A DNA stretch of 40,424 bases from AC-32 sp045806105 (GCA_045806105.1 JBJMJY010000009.1:1-40424); one strand, 5' to 3'. Shown: positions 1 to 7,743, counted from the first letter of the stretch. The notes: generated by a model not told the origin, from the letters alone. A program made the numbers and translations.

Positions 1-579
1 GCCGACATGTCGCGCGCGCAGGACGTGCGGGCGCAGCTCGTCGAGCGCCATCCCGAGGCGCGGCCGACGGTCACCGACCTGCTGACCCGGTTGGCCGCGG
101 CGGCGCTGATGCAGCATCGCGAGGTGAACGCGATCTTCGCCGGCGACGCGATCGAGCTGCACGGCTCGGCGAACATCGGGATCGCCGTCGCGACCGAACG
201 CGGCCTCGTCGTCCCCGTCATCCGCTCGTGCGAGCGGAAGACGGTCGCCCAGATCGCCGCCGACCGCGCCGACATCGTCGGCCGCGCCCGCGACGGGAAG
301 CTCCAGGCCGCCGACCTCGAGGGCGGCACGTTCACGATCTCGAACCTCGGCATGTTCCGAGTCGAGCAGTTCACGGCGGTGCTGAACCCGCCGCAGGCTG
401 CGATCGTCGCGGTCGGCGCGACCGAGGAGAAGCCGGTCGCGCTCGGCGGCGAGGTCGTGGTGCGGCCGATGCTGACGCTGACGGCCACGTTCGACCATCG
501 TGCGGTGGACGGCGCGCCCGCTGCGGAGTTCCTCCAGACGGTCAAGGAGCTGCTGGAGGAGCCCGGGCTGATGCTCTAG
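1..579 (+). CDS. 2-oxoacid dehydrogenase E2 acyltransferase, C-terminal part (5' end outside window)
   Basis: This is the catalytic domain of a dihydrolipoamide acyltransferase, the core subunit of pyruvate, 2-oxoglutarate or branched-chain 2-oxoacid dehydrogenase complexes, which moves the acyl group from lipoyl-lysine to CoA. The open frame runs in from the window edge, so the lipoyl and E3/E1-binding domains lie upstream. Visible hallmarks are the GTFTISNLGMFRVEQF stretch and, near the C-terminus, DHRAVDGAPAAEFL, which holds the family HxxxDG catalytic motif. A dihydrolipoyl dehydrogenase (E3) gene lies about 1 kb downstream on the same strand, which fits a dispersed complex locus. Which 2-oxoacid is used cannot be decided from this fragment. 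Confidence 0.93.
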   Translation, partial: ADMSRAQDVRAQLVERHPEARPTVTDLLTRLAAAALMQHREVNAIFAGDAIELHGSANIGIAVATERGLVVPVIRSCERKTVAQIAADRADIVGRARDGKLQAADLEGGTFTISNLGMFRVEQFTAVLNPPQAAIVAVGATEEKPVALGGEVVVRPMLTLTATFDHRAVDGAPAAEFLQTVKELLEEPGLML

Positions 580-589
580 CGTCTGGCCG
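577..589 (+). promoter_or_regulatory. candidate leaderless -10 element of the VOC gene at 590
   Basis: TAGCGT at 577-582, overlapping the stop codon of the E2 gene, is followed by 7 bases and then the ATG at 590. No Shine-Dalgarno sequence lies in the gap. The spacing matches other starts in this window and suggests transcription beginning at or near the start codon. Confidence 0.35.
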
Positions 590-925
590 ATGCGCATCTG
601 GTACCGGGTCAGCGATCTGGAGGCGGCGCGGGCGTTCTACCGGGATCTGCTCGGGTTCACGGAGACGTTTCTCGACGAGGACGAGCGCTGGGCGTCGCTC
701 GATCGCGGCGCAACCGAGATCGCGCTCGGCGAGGCCGCGGACCCCGGCGATCCGGAGGGTCAGGTTGCGACGGTCGACGTCGAGGACGTGAAGGCCGAGC
801 GGGAGCGGCTCGCGGGCGCGGGCGTCGAGGTCGGGACCGTGCTCGAGCTCCACGGCGCGATGCGGCTGCTCGACGTCTTCGACCCCGACGGCAACCGGAT
901 CCAGCTGGCGCAGGAGCTGTCGTGA
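590..925 (+). CDS. VOC-superfamily (glyoxalase/bleomycin-resistance-like) protein
   Basis: This is a 111-residue single-module vicinal-oxygen-chelate protein. It opens with a typical beta-alpha-beta pattern (IWYRVSDLEAARAFYRDLLGF) and ends with the usual FDPDGNRIQLAQ strand in which a conserved glutamate is often replaced. VOC proteins act as glyoxalases, dioxygenases, epimerases or antibiotic-binding proteins; nothing here fixes the substrate. The start is the only ATG near the frame's beginning, 10 bases after the E2 stop, and lacks a Shine-Dalgarno sequence. Its stop overlaps the GTG of the next gene by 3 bases, so the two are probably co-transcribed. The family is clear; the function is unknown. 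Confidence 0.85.
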   Translation: MRIWYRVSDLEAARAFYRDLLGFTETFLDEDERWASLDRGATEIALGEAADPGDPEGQVATVDVEDVKAERERLAGAGVEVGTVLELHGAMRLLDVFDPDGNRIQLAQELS

Positions 926-1386
926 TCCGGCCGGGCGGCCCGCAGGACGTGCCGTTCATGCGCGACATGCTGCGCCACGCCTACTACTGGCGCGTCGACA
1001 AGGTCTCGGAGTCGGGCGAGCCGCCAGTCCAGCGTTACGTGGAGCGCTGGGGCCGGCCCGGCGACACGTCGCTGATCGCGATTCAGGAGTTCCAGCGCGT
1101 CGGCGCCGCCTGGTACCGGCTGTTCAAGAACGAGAACCACGGCTACGGGTTCGTGGACGAGGAGACCCCGGAGCTCTCGATCGCGATCGTCCCGAGCAAG
1201 CGCGGCGGCGGCCTCGGCTCCGAGCTGCTGGACGCGCTGCTCGAGCGCGCCCGGGCCGACGAGCACGGCGCGATCAGCCTGAGCGTCGAGCAGGGGAGCC
1301 CGGCGATCGGCCTCTATGAGCGCCACGGATTCACGCAGGTCGGCGCCGACGACGGCGGCGTCACGATGCGCTGCGAGCTCGCCTGA
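922..1386 (+). CDS. GNAT-family N-acetyltransferase
   Basis: This 154-residue GCN5-related acetyltransferase transfers acetyl from acetyl-CoA to an amine of unknown identity. Motif A is seen as SIAIVPSKRGGGLGSELLDALLERA, with the acetyl-CoA pyrophosphate-binding R/Q-x-x-G-x-G/A pattern (KRGGGLGS). The C-terminal motif B follows as LSVEQGSPAIGLYERHGFTQVG, the classic N/S-x-x-A-x-x-x-Y-x-x-x-GF ending. The GTG start overlaps the preceding stop codon (GTGA), which implies translational coupling with the VOC gene. A second possible start is the ATG at 958, but the upstream residues (IRPGGPQDVPFMRDML) are the normal first strand and helix of the fold, so the GTG is preferred. Confidence 0.88.
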   Translation: MIRPGGPQDVPFMRDMLRHAYYWRVDKVSESGEPPVQRYVERWGRPGDTSLIAIQEFQRVGAAWYRLFKNENHGYGFVDEETPELSIAIVPSKRGGGLGSELLDALLERARADEHGAISLSVEQGSPAIGLYERHGFTQVGADDGGVTMRCELA

Positions 1387-1445
1387 ACCCCGCGCGGCGT
1401 TTGGGCAAAGGAGGATCACGCGCGCGCGAGAACCTATTTCCCCCC

Positions 1446-1460
1446 GGGGCCTTCGGCCCC
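1446..1460. terminator. GC-rich hairpin, possible terminator after the GNAT gene
   Basis: GGGGCC (1446-1451), loop TTC, GGCCCC (1455-1460) form a perfect 6-bp stem embedded in a C-rich run. There is no clear U tract, so it could be a weak or Rho-assisted terminator. Confidence 0.35.
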
Positions 1461-1493
1461 TTGCCCCCGGTTGTTGAGCGTACCGGCGAAATC

Positions 1494-1509
1494 GTCACGG
1501 ATGTGTGAC
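1494..1509. promoter_or_regulatory. short inverted repeat upstream of lpdA
   Basis: GTCAC (1494-1498) and GTGAC (1505-1509) are perfect inverted arms separated by 6 bases, about 70 bases before the proposed lpdA -10 element. The layout resembles a dimeric regulator site, but no regulator can be named. Confidence 0.25.
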
Positions 1510-1576
1510 CGCTCCGTCCCGGACGCGTGACGATGCGTCCACAGGCCGGAGCACGCCCGGCGCGGGCGACCCTCGC

Positions 1577-1582
1577 TAGGAT
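1577..1582 (+). promoter_or_regulatory. candidate -10 hexamer (TAGGAT) of lpdA
   Basis: TAGGAT lies 33 bases before the lpdA ATG. A GAGAGGAA ribosome-binding site follows at about 1602-1609, so this gene appears to be leadered, unlike several others here. No good -35 hexamer is seen at 16-18 bp. Confidence 0.35.
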
Positions 1583-1615
1583 CGCGCCCGACCCGAAGCG
1601 ACGAGAGGAACCACG

Positions 1616-3019
1616 ATGGAAAGTGACGTTGCCGTCCTCGGAGGCGGCCCCGGCGGCTACACGGCGGCGATCCGCGCCGCGCAGCTGGGCGCGAAGACGG
1701 TGTGCATCGAGAAGGAGCCCGAGCTCGGCGGCACCTGCCTCCGCCTCGGCTGCATCCCGACGAAGGCGTGGGTTCAGACGGCCTTCGCGATCAAGGAGGC
1801 CGAGGAGACGTTCGCCAAGCTCGGCGTCCAGGTCGGCGAGCCGGCGCTCGACTTCGCAACCGCGAACCAGTGGAAGGACGGCGTCGTCAAGCAGATGACC
1901 AGCGGCGTCGCGAGCCTCTTCAAGGCCAACGGCGTCGAGTGGGTCAAGGGCGCCGGCCGCTTCTCCGACGCAAACACGATCCAGGTCGAGGGCGGCGAGC
2001 CGGTCACCTTCAAGCAGGCGATCGTCGCGACGGGCTCCTACCCGCTCAGGCCGCCGATCGACGGCCTCGACTCGCCGCGCTGCGTCGACTCCACGGGTCT
2101 CCTCGCCCAGAACGAGGTGCCGCGCCGGCTGGTCGTGCTCGGCGGCGGCATCATCGGCTGCGAGTTCGCCTCGATCTTCCGCCGCTTCGGATCCGAGGTG
2201 ACGATCGTCGAGATGCTGCCGCAGCTGATCCCGCAGGAGGACGCGGACGCCGCGAAGGAGCTCGCGAAGCAGTTCGGGCGCCGCGGCATCACGCTCCACC
2301 TCGAGACGACGTGCGACCGCGTCGAGGACACCGGCAGCGAGCTGAGGGTCCACCACGGCGGCGAGGTCACCGGGGCCGACCTGATGCTCGTCGCGACCGG
2401 CCGCGGGCCGGCGGTCGAGGACCTCGGCCTCGAGGAGATCGGCGTCGAGCTCGACCGCCGCAAAGGGATCGCGGCCGACGAGCACCGGCGCACGACGGTC
2501 CCGCACATCTACGCCGTCGGTGACTGCGCCGGCTACTGGCAGCTCGCGCACACCGCGTTCCGCGAGGGCGAGGTCGCGGCCGAGAACGCCTGCGGCCACG
2601 AGGCCGTCGTCGACAATCGCGGCGTGCCGCGTCCGATCTATACCGATCCGGAGATCGCCGGCGTCGGCCTCACGGAAGCCGAGGCGCGCGAGCAGCACGG
2701 CGATGACGTCGCGGTCGGGATGTTCCCGTGGGTCGCGAACGCCCGGGCGGTGATGCAGAACGAGACCGTCGGTTGGGTGAAGTCGATCCACGAGACGCGC
2801 TACGGCGAGCTGCTCGGCCTGGTCATGGTCGGGCCGCACGTGACCGACCTGATCGAGGCGGGCACCGTCGCGCTGGATGCCGAGGCGACCGTGGAGACGG
2901 TTGCGGACGGGATGGCCGCGCACCCGACGCTCTCCGAGGCGATCAAGGAGGCCGGGCTTGTGGCGCTCGGCCGCGCGATCCACCTGCCGAACCGCAAGCG
3001 CGCCGCCGCGAGCGCTTGA
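1616..3019 (+). CDS. lpdA: dihydrolipoyl dehydrogenase (E3)
   Basis: This flavoprotein disulfide reductase reoxidises dihydrolipoamide of 2-oxoacid dehydrogenase or glycine-cleavage complexes, passing electrons through FAD to NAD+. The 467-residue length is typical. In order one sees the FAD-binding GGGPGGYTAAIRAAQLG at the N-terminus, the redox-active disulfide GGTCLRLGCIPTK (C41 and C46), the NAD-binding GGGIIGCEFASIFRRFG, the second FAD motif (IYAVGDCAG), and the C-terminal dimerisation domain with the catalytic His-Glu pair in AAHPTLSEA (H436, E441). The start ATG has a GAGAGGAA Shine-Dalgarno sequence 6 bases upstream. The E2 gene at the window's left edge is its likely partner. Mercuric or glutathione reductase is unlikely given the intact lipoamide-type motifs. 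Confidence 0.96.
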   Translation: MESDVAVLGGGPGGYTAAIRAAQLGAKTVCIEKEPELGGTCLRLGCIPTKAWVQTAFAIKEAEETFAKLGVQVGEPALDFATANQWKDGVVKQMTSGVASLFKANGVEWVKGAGRFSDANTIQVEGGEPVTFKQAIVATGSYPLRPPIDGLDSPRCVDSTGLLAQNEVPRRLVVLGGGIIGCEFASIFRRFGSEVTIVEMLPQLIPQEDADAAKELAKQFGRRGITLHLETTCDRVEDTGSELRVHHGGEVTGADLMLVATGRGPAVEDLGLEEIGVELDRRKGIAADEHRRTTVPHIYAVGDCAGYWQLAHTAFREGEVAAENACGHEAVVDNRGVPRPIYTDPEIAGVGLTEAEAREQHGDDVAVGMFPWVANARAVMQNETVGWVKSIHETRYGELLGLVMVGPHVTDLIEAGTVALDAEATVETVADGMAAHPTLSEAIKEAGLVALGRAIHLPNRKRAAASA

Positions 3020-3050
3020 GCCATGTCCGGGATCTGACCCCGGACATGGC
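3020..3050. repeat. REP-like palindrome with TCTGAC core (copy 1)
   Basis: A near-perfect inverted repeat directly follows the lpdA stop. Arms GCCATGTCCGGG and its complement flank a core reading ATCTGA. It could serve as a terminator hairpin, but it shares a TCTGAC core with three other intergenic palindromes in this window, which points to a dispersed REP-like family. Confidence 0.55.
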
Positions 3051-3142
3051 CGTAGCGGCCCTGGCTCGCCCTCCGCGCCGTTCGAGCTGCGGCCGGTGAG
3101 CGCGCCTGATTGGGCGAACGCAGCGGCGGACGTGGCCGCCTT

Positions 3143-3174
3143 GGCCACGACCGGGGTCTGACCTCGGTTTCGGC
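3143..3174. repeat. REP-like palindrome with TCTGAC core (copy 2)
   Basis: CCGGGGTC and GACCTCGG flank a central T (3151-3167), with outer GGCC arms. One arm position differs from perfect symmetry. A separate GTGGCC/GGCCAC hairpin lies just to the left (3132-3148). The 214 bp between lpdA and the sigma factor gene otherwise holds nothing recognisable. Confidence 0.45.
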
Positions 3175-3233
3175 CACAGCGGACACGGGCGCGAGGCCGT
3201 ATCCGCAGCGGCCCCGCCGCCGTTTCAGACAAC

Positions 3234-4400
3234 GTGGAGGCTTCACGCGTCCATCGGCCCCTGCCCCTGCTCAGCCGCACCGACCGGGCATTCGAGCAGC
3301 TCTACCGCCGGCACGCGCGCGAGGTTTACCAGTACGCGTTGGCGCTCCTGGCCAACCCGGCGGATGCCGAGGACGTCACGCAGACGACGTTTCTCAACGC
3401 CTACCGCGCGTTCCAGCGCGGCGAGCGCCCGCACAAGCCGCACAACTGGCTGATCGCGATCGCGCACAACGTCTGCCGCATGCGCTGGCGGCAGGCCGGC
3501 TCGCGGCCGCGGGAGGTCGCGCTCGACGACGCGCCGGAGCCCTCGGCGCACGACGCTGAGCCCCCGGACCTCGACGAGGTCCTCGCGGCACTGGCGGCGC
3601 TGACCTTCAACCAGCGTGCGGCGCTCGTGATGCGCGAGCTCGAAGGGCGCCGGTACCAGGAGATCGCGGAGGTGCTCGGCGTCTCCGTCAGCGCCGTCGA
3701 GGCACTGCTCTTCCGCGCGCGGCGGCGCCTGCAGCTCAGCCGCAAGTCGCTCGGCGTGGTCACGACGGTGCCGCTGCCGGGCTCGCTGTCCTCGTTCGCC
3801 GGGGCGGGCGGAGGAGCCGTCGCCGCAGGTGGGGCCGCCGTCGTGACCGATCTCGCGGTAAAGGCAGCCGTGGTCGTTGCCATCGGCGCGGCCACCGCGG
3901 GCGCGGGGCTGAAAAGCATCGACGCCGTCAGCGGCAGGAAGGCAGAGCCGCAGGCTCAGGCGGCCGCGCTCCGCTCCGGCCCCGCAGCGACGAAGCGCGC
4001 GGCTGCGCCGAAGCGCACGGTCGCGCGGCCAACCGCGCGGCCCAGCACGCGCACGAAGCTCAGACGCGCCGTCGTGACCGCCTCGCGCGCGGAGCGACCC
4101 AGCGGGCCCGCGAGTACCGCTGCCTCCGCGCCTCAGCAGGCCGCACTCACGCCGCCCGCGACGCCCGCGCTGGTGAGCCCGCCGGGCGCCGTCCCGCCGC
4201 TCCCACCGGCCCCGCCCGTGGCGCTGCCACCGGCTCCGTCGCTGCCACCGGCCCCGCCCGTGGCGCTGCCACCGGCCCCGCCGCTGCCACCGGCCCCGCC
4301 GCTGCCGCCGGCCCCGCCGCTTCCACCGCCGCCGCCGCTTCCACCGCCGCCGGCGGTTCCGCTGCCGCCCCTGCCTCCGCTCCCTCCGCCGGTCAAGTAA
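3234..4400 (+). CDS. ECF-type sigma-70 factor with hydrophobic segment and proline-rich tail
   Basis: This 388-residue extracytoplasmic-function sigma factor would direct RNA polymerase to a specific promoter set. Region 2 is clear (RAFEQLYRRHAREVYQYA, then NPADAEDVTQTTFLNAYRAF and NWLIAIAHNVCRMRWRQ), as is region 4 (LTFNQRAALVMRELEGRRYQEIAEVLGVS plus VEALLFRARRRL). The C-terminal 210 residues are not sigma: a glycine/alanine/valine-rich, possibly membrane-inserting stretch (about residues 185-225), an Ala/Arg-rich linker and a tail of repeated PPAPPLPP units. It is paralogous to the next gene, but the Cys/His zinc-binding module present there is missing. The GTG start is followed after 11 codons by region 2; other starts are possible. 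No cognate anti-sigma gene is separate. Confidence 0.88.
   Translation: MEASRVHRPLPLLSRTDRAFEQLYRRHAREVYQYALALLANPADAEDVTQTTFLNAYRAFQRGERPHKPHNWLIAIAHNVCRMRWRQAGSRPREVALDDAPEPSAHDAEPPDLDEVLAALAALTFNQRAALVMRELEGRRYQEIAEVLGVSVSAVEALLFRARRRLQLSRKSLGVVTTVPLPGSLSSFAGAGGGAVAAGGAAVVTDLAVKAAVVVAIGAATAGAGLKSIDAVSGRKAEPQAQAAALRSGPAATKRAAAPKRTVARPTARPSTRTKLRRAVVTASRAERPSGPASTAASAPQQAALTPPATPALVSPPGAVPPLPPAPPVALPPAPSLPPAPPVALPPAPPLPPAPPLPPAPPLPPPPPLPPPPAVPLPPLPPLPPPVK
4192..4396 (+). repeat. tandem proline-codon repeat in the sigma-factor tail
   Basis: Short imperfect repeats of the type CTGCCACCGGCCCCGCC are strung together and encode L-P-P-A-P units. Such low-complexity DNA is prone to slippage and length variation between strains. 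Confidence 0.7.
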
Positions 4401-4450
4401 CCCTTCAGCGGGGTGCAAGAAGCCGTGGAATCAGGCATCTTTTAGTACAG

Positions 4451-5740
4451 ATGACCCCGGTTCTCGCACGTCGTCTGACCAACGACCGCGCCTTTGAGCG
4501 GCTCTATCGCAAGCACGCGGGCGACGTTTACCGCTACGCGCTCGTCGTCCTGCGCAACGAGGCCGACGCCGAGGACGTCACCCAGACGACGTTCATGAAC
4601 GCCTTTCGCGCGATGGAGCGCGGCGAGCGCCCACGGCAGCCGCAGAACTGGTTGATCACGATCGCGCACAACGTCTGCCGCCAGCGCTTCCGCCAGTCGC
4701 AGCGCCGGCCGAACGAGGTCGTCTACGAGGAGGAGCTCGCCGAGGCGGTCGTCGACGAGGACGCGCTCAGCGCCGAGGACATCCGCCGCGCGCTCGGCCA
4801 CCTCGCCTTCAACCAGCGCTCGGCGCTCGTGATGCGCGAGCTCGAGGGCCGCACCTATCAGGAGATCGCCGAGATCCTCGGCCTCAGCGTCAGCGCCGTC
4901 GAGACGCTGATCTTCCGCGCCCGGCGCGCGCTGCGCGAGCAGCTCGAGGAGGGGATCACCTGCCACGACGCCGAGCTCGCGATCTCCAAGCAGCTCGACG
5001 GCCGCCTCTCCCGCAAGGAAAAAGGGGCGCTGCGCGCGCACCTCCGCGAATGCGAGGACTGCGCGGGTTTCGCCCGCAGCCAGCGCGCTCAACGCGGGGC
5101 GCTGAAGGCGCTGATGGCGATCCCGCTGCCGCAGTCGCTCGCCGGCCTCTTCGGCGGTGGCGGAGCCGCGGTCGGCGGAGGCGTCGCGGTGAAGGCCGCA
5201 GCGATCGCCGCAGGCGCCGCGCTCGCAACCGGCGTCGGCTACGAAGGCGTGAAGCAGGGGATTGACCGCTCCGGCGGCGCGACCGCCGCCCCCGCGGCCG
5301 CGAAGAAGCAGTCGAACCGCGTCGACACCGGCGCCACGAAGGCGGCTGCTCTCCTGTCGTTGGCCGGCACGCAGGAGGCGATGCACGACCAGAAACCGTT
5401 CCGCAAGGCCGCCGTCAACGCACGCCGGGCCGCGGAGAAACGGCACGGCAAGCCGGGGGTCGTCGGGAAGCCCGCAGCCAAGCCGGCAAAGCATGTCCGC
5501 CCGCTGTCGCCCTCGCACGAGCGCGGCTCGAGCGCGCAGCCGAAGCCCGTGCACCCGGTCCACCCGACGACGCCGAGCCAGGGCCGCAACCACGGCCAGA
5601 ACGCCGGCGGCAAGGGCAAGGGCACCGGCGACAAGAAGACCCCGCCGTCGAACGAGGGGAAGCCCAAGGGCGGCGGCAAGGGCACCGGCAGCGCGGACGT
5701 CCCCGACGAGACCGCGGGCCAGGGCAAGTCCGGCCGCTAG
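4451..5740 (+). CDS. ECF sigma-70 factor fused to a zinc-finger anti-sigma-like domain
   Basis: This 429-residue protein has sigma region 2 (RAFERLYRKHAGDVYRYA, EADAEDVTQTTFMNAFRAM) and region 4 (LAFNQRSALVMRELEGRTYQEIAEILGLS) at the N-terminus. It continues into a zf-HC2-like module: C171-H172 followed by H197-x3-C201-x2-C204 in AHLRECEDC, the zinc pattern of anti-sigma factors. A Gly/Ala-rich hydrophobic stretch (about 235-265) could be a membrane segment, and a long basic Lys/Gly/Pro-rich tail follows. Sigma and anti-sigma functions therefore seem joined in one chain, perhaps tethering an autoinhibited sigma at the membrane; that mechanism is inference. It is a tandem paralogue of the upstream gene, 50 bp away. 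The ATG start precedes region 2 by about 12 residues. Confidence 0.9.
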   Translation: MTPVLARRLTNDRAFERLYRKHAGDVYRYALVVLRNEADAEDVTQTTFMNAFRAMERGERPRQPQNWLITIAHNVCRQRFRQSQRRPNEVVYEEELAEAVVDEDALSAEDIRRALGHLAFNQRSALVMRELEGRTYQEIAEILGLSVSAVETLIFRARRALREQLEEGITCHDAELAISKQLDGRLSRKEKGALRAHLRECEDCAGFARSQRAQRGALKALMAIPLPQSLAGLFGGGGAAVGGGVAVKAAAIAAGAALATGVGYEGVKQGIDRSGGATAAPAAAKKQSNRVDTGATKAAALLSLAGTQEAMHDQKPFRKAAVNARRAAEKRHGKPGVVGKPAAKPAKHVRPLSPSHERGSSAQPKPVHPVHPTTPSQGRNHGQNAGGKGKGTGDKKTPPSNEGKPKGGGKGTGSADVPDETAGQGKSGR

Positions 5741-5798
5741 CGGCTCCAACGGGGGTTTACGAAAGCCGCGGACGCGGTTACCCGCGGCCGGTTCCTGG

Positions 5799-5811
5799 TA
5801 CAACACCGCCC
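5799..5811 (+). promoter_or_regulatory. candidate leaderless -10 element of the small gene at 5812
   Basis: TACAAC at 5799-5804 is followed by 7 bases and the ATG at 5812, with no Shine-Dalgarno sequence between. Confidence 0.35.
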
Positions 5812-6015
5812 ATGGGCATCGTCAATCGCAGGAACGCGGTCCTCGGCTGGGGCATCTGGAAGCTCTCCAAGCCGGTCCTCAAGAGCAAGGCCAAGAGTGC
5901 CACGCCGTCGGTTGAGGGCGGCCGCCCGAACAAGTCGCTGGTCGTGGCGACCGGCGCCGGCGTGATCGGCGCGCTGGCCTTCTGGCGCAAGCGCCGCGGC
6001 GACGACGAGGGCTAG
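5812..6015 (+). CDS. small single-pass membrane protein, unknown function
   Basis: This 67-residue protein has a basic N-terminus (MGIVNRRNAVLG), a lysine-rich middle and one C-terminal hydrophobic helix (SLVVATGAGVIGALAFW) followed by a positive RKRRGDDEG end. This suggests a tail-anchored inner-membrane protein. I cannot name a family. High GC3 codon use and a plausible promoter directly before the ATG support it as a real gene. It lies between the sigma-factor pair and a convergent ferritin-like gene. Confidence 0.65.
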   Translation: MGIVNRRNAVLGWGIWKLSKPVLKSKAKSATPSVEGGRPNKSLVVATGAGVIGALAFWRKRRGDDEG

Positions 6016-6044
6016 CTGCCCTCGCCGCCGCCCCGCGCGCGTAG

Positions 6045-6542
6045 CTAGGCCGCAGCCTTGGCGAGCTGCTTCGCCTGCTTCTCGAAGGCCTGCTCGACCT
6101 CCTTGAGGGTGTGCTCCTCCTGCTCGAGATTCTCCTCGAGAAGCGCGACGACGTCGTCGGCGTCCAGCTCGTCGGCCATCGTGACCAGCCCGTCGTAGAC
6201 CGCGATCTCGTGGTGCTCGACCTCGCCGCAGCCGCTGAGGATGACCGCGTCGTGGAGCTCGGTCGAGGTCTGCTGCAGCATCTGCTGCCCCTCCGTCTGC
6301 AGCCCCTCGATTGCAGGGCACGGCTGCTTCTGAGCCTCGTGCCCGAGCGCCGAGAACGCCTGCTGCAGGTTGCGGATCTGCCCCCGGGTCTCCTCGGCGT
6401 GGTGGGCGAGCTGCTGCTTGAGCTCGTCGTCGTTCGCCTTTCCCTCGAGCTCGTTCAGCATCGTGAGAACGGTCTCCTCCATCGTCAGCGCCGCGCCCAG
6501 CTTGTGGGCAAACAGCATCTTCGGATCGGCGATCTGTGCCAT
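6045..6542 (-). CDS. YciF-type ferritin-like protein (DUF892)
   Basis: This 165-residue four-helix-bundle protein of the YciE/YciF (DUF892) family is typically expressed in stress conditions and is built like ferritins. Two helical pairs carry Glu/His ligand patterns: LTMEETVLTML...HHAEETRGQ in the first half and GEVEHHEIAVYDGL...LEQEEHTLKEVE in the second, consistent with a diiron site. The frame opens at 6560, but a strong GGAGGAGGGG lies just before the second Met at 6542, so that start (MAQIADPKM) is chosen. It is divergent from the cyclic-nucleotide-domain gene and convergent with the small membrane protein. Its substrate or partner is unknown. Confidence 0.85.
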   Translation of the reverse strand: MAQIADPKMLFAHKLGAALTMEETVLTMLNELEGKANDDELKQQLAHHAEETRGQIRNLQQAFSALGHEAQKQPCPAIEGLQTEGQQMLQQTSTELHDAVILSGCGEVEHHEIAVYDGLVTMADELDADDVVALLEENLEQEEHTLKEVEQAFEKQAKQLAKAAA

Positions 6543-6622
6543 GCGTGACCCCTCCTCCATCGGATTTCGCGGTAGATTCGCGCTGCTACCCGGACCGGGC
6601 CCATCGAAACGAGGGGAACGCC

Positions 6623-7621
6623 ATGCGCATCGAGTCGTCGGTCACGTCCATCACGTGGATTCCCTCGGAGGCGATCGAGGGCATGCCGAAGCTGCCGTTC
6701 GAGTGGGGCATCGCGCACTACGACGAGCCGCCGCACGACCGGCTGCTCGACCTCGACGCGATGCACGAGAACGACCTCTTCCGAGAGGCGAACGAGCTGA
6801 AGGCGTGGATCGACGCCGCCGACGATGGCACGATCACGGACTGCGGCTACTCGGGGCGCGGCCGGGTCGGCGTCACCCGGCTGAAGCTGCTGCGCCGCGA
6901 GGTCGCGTTTCCGGCGGTGCAGTACCCGCTGATCCAGGCCGAGCCCGAGGTCGGGGACGGGTGGGTGCGCTTCACGCAGTCGGCCGGCGGCCACATGGGG
7001 CTGCCCGCGCCCCGGCGCGTGAGCGGGAAGCCGTTCATGCGCGTCTCGTCGGCGTCCGCGTGGACGACGCTGGAGCTCGTGATCCGCGCCGACGGCTCGT
7101 CCGAGAGCAAGCTGGTCGGCGCGAGCGCGTTCCCACGCCACTGGGTCTACGACAAGGACGGCGTGCTCGTGGAGAAATCCGCCTCGATCGACTTCGAGCG
7201 CTGGTACCGCGAGTCGCACGGCAAGCACACGCCGTGGGGCGAGGAGGATTCACCGGCGATCGCAACCGCGGTCGAGTCGGAGCTCGAGCGGGAGCTGTCG
7301 GCCTCGATCATGCGAGAGGGCGCGAAGCTGGAGCGGCGGACGTACGAGCAGGGCTCGGCGATCGTGCAGCAGGGTGACGAGGGGCGAGAGCTGTTCCTGC
7401 TCCTGGACGGCATCGTCGACGTCGAGGTCGACGGCGAGGAGGTCGCGGAGATCGGCCCCGGCGCACTCCTGGGCGAGAAGGCCCTCGTGGAGGGCGGGCA
7501 GCGCACCGCGACGCTGTGGGCGACGACGCCGGTGCGAGCTGTGGTCGTCCCGCCGGAGGCCGTGGACAGGTCAGCGCTGGAGGAGCTCGCGGCGGGGCGG
7601 AGGCCGCGCGGCGAGGCGTAG
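6623..7621 (+). CDS. protein with C-terminal cyclic-nucleotide-binding domain and unknown N-terminal domain
   Basis: The last 110 of 332 residues form a cyclic-nucleotide-binding (Crp-like effector) fold: ERRTYEQGSAIVQQGDEGRELFLLLDGIVDVEVDG, then the phosphate-binding-cassette region GPGALLGEKALVEGGQRTATLWA. The conserved Arg is present, although GE(K)AL replaces the more usual GE(I/M)AL. No DNA-binding helix-turn-helix follows, so it is not a Crp-type regulator. The first 220 residues belong to no family I recognise. The ATG at 6623 is preceded by GAGGGGAA, which settles the start over upstream alternatives. It is divergently transcribed from the ferritin-like gene. A second protein with the same effector domain is encoded at 17581-19209. 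Confidence 0.8.
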   Translation: MRIESSVTSITWIPSEAIEGMPKLPFEWGIAHYDEPPHDRLLDLDAMHENDLFREANELKAWIDAADDGTITDCGYSGRGRVGVTRLKLLRREVAFPAVQYPLIQAEPEVGDGWVRFTQSAGGHMGLPAPRRVSGKPFMRVSSASAWTTLELVIRADGSSESKLVGASAFPRHWVYDKDGVLVEKSASIDFERWYRESHGKHTPWGEEDSPAIATAVESELERELSASIMREGAKLERRTYEQGSAIVQQGDEGRELFLLLDGIVDVEVDGEEVAEIGPGALLGEKALVEGGQRTATLWATTPVRAVVVPPEAVDRSALEELAAGRRPRGEA

Positions 7622-7683
7622 CCCGCCTGCCGCAGCTTGGCGCAGACAGCTGCAGAAAAGAGTAGATCTAGCCGAAGAGCGGT

Positions 7684-7712
7684 TTGACGCGCGCCAGGCC
7701 GGTCCGGAGAAT
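7684..7712 (+). promoter_or_regulatory. sigma-70-type promoter of the secreted Asp-box gene
   Basis: TTGACG (7684-7689) and GAGAAT (7707-7712) are separated by 17 bp, 31 bases before the ATG at 7744. The leader carries a G-rich TAGGGGGG ribosome-binding site at 7732-7739. Confidence 0.5.
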
Positions 7713-7743
7713 CGCGGGCGAAGGCAACTCTTAGGGGGGTTAC

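Noticed and set aside
1361..3280. 639-codon open frame antisense to lpdA
   Set aside because: It is a GC-rich shadow of lpdA: no recognisable domain, low-complexity Arg/Asp/Leu composition, no ribosome-binding site.
4192..4396. CRISPR-like array
   Set aside because: Repeats are short, contiguous and in frame within a coding sequence; there are no unique spacers. No other array-like region exists in the window.
4133..4438. Gly-rich frame antisense to the proline-rich sigma tail (PE_PGRS-like appearance)
   Set aside because: The apparent GGxGG repeats are only the complement of proline codons; no start signal or homology supports it.
6543..6560. Upstream Met as start of the ferritin-like protein
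   Set aside because: It would place the strong GGAGGAGGGG inside the coding region; the second Met is correctly spaced from it.
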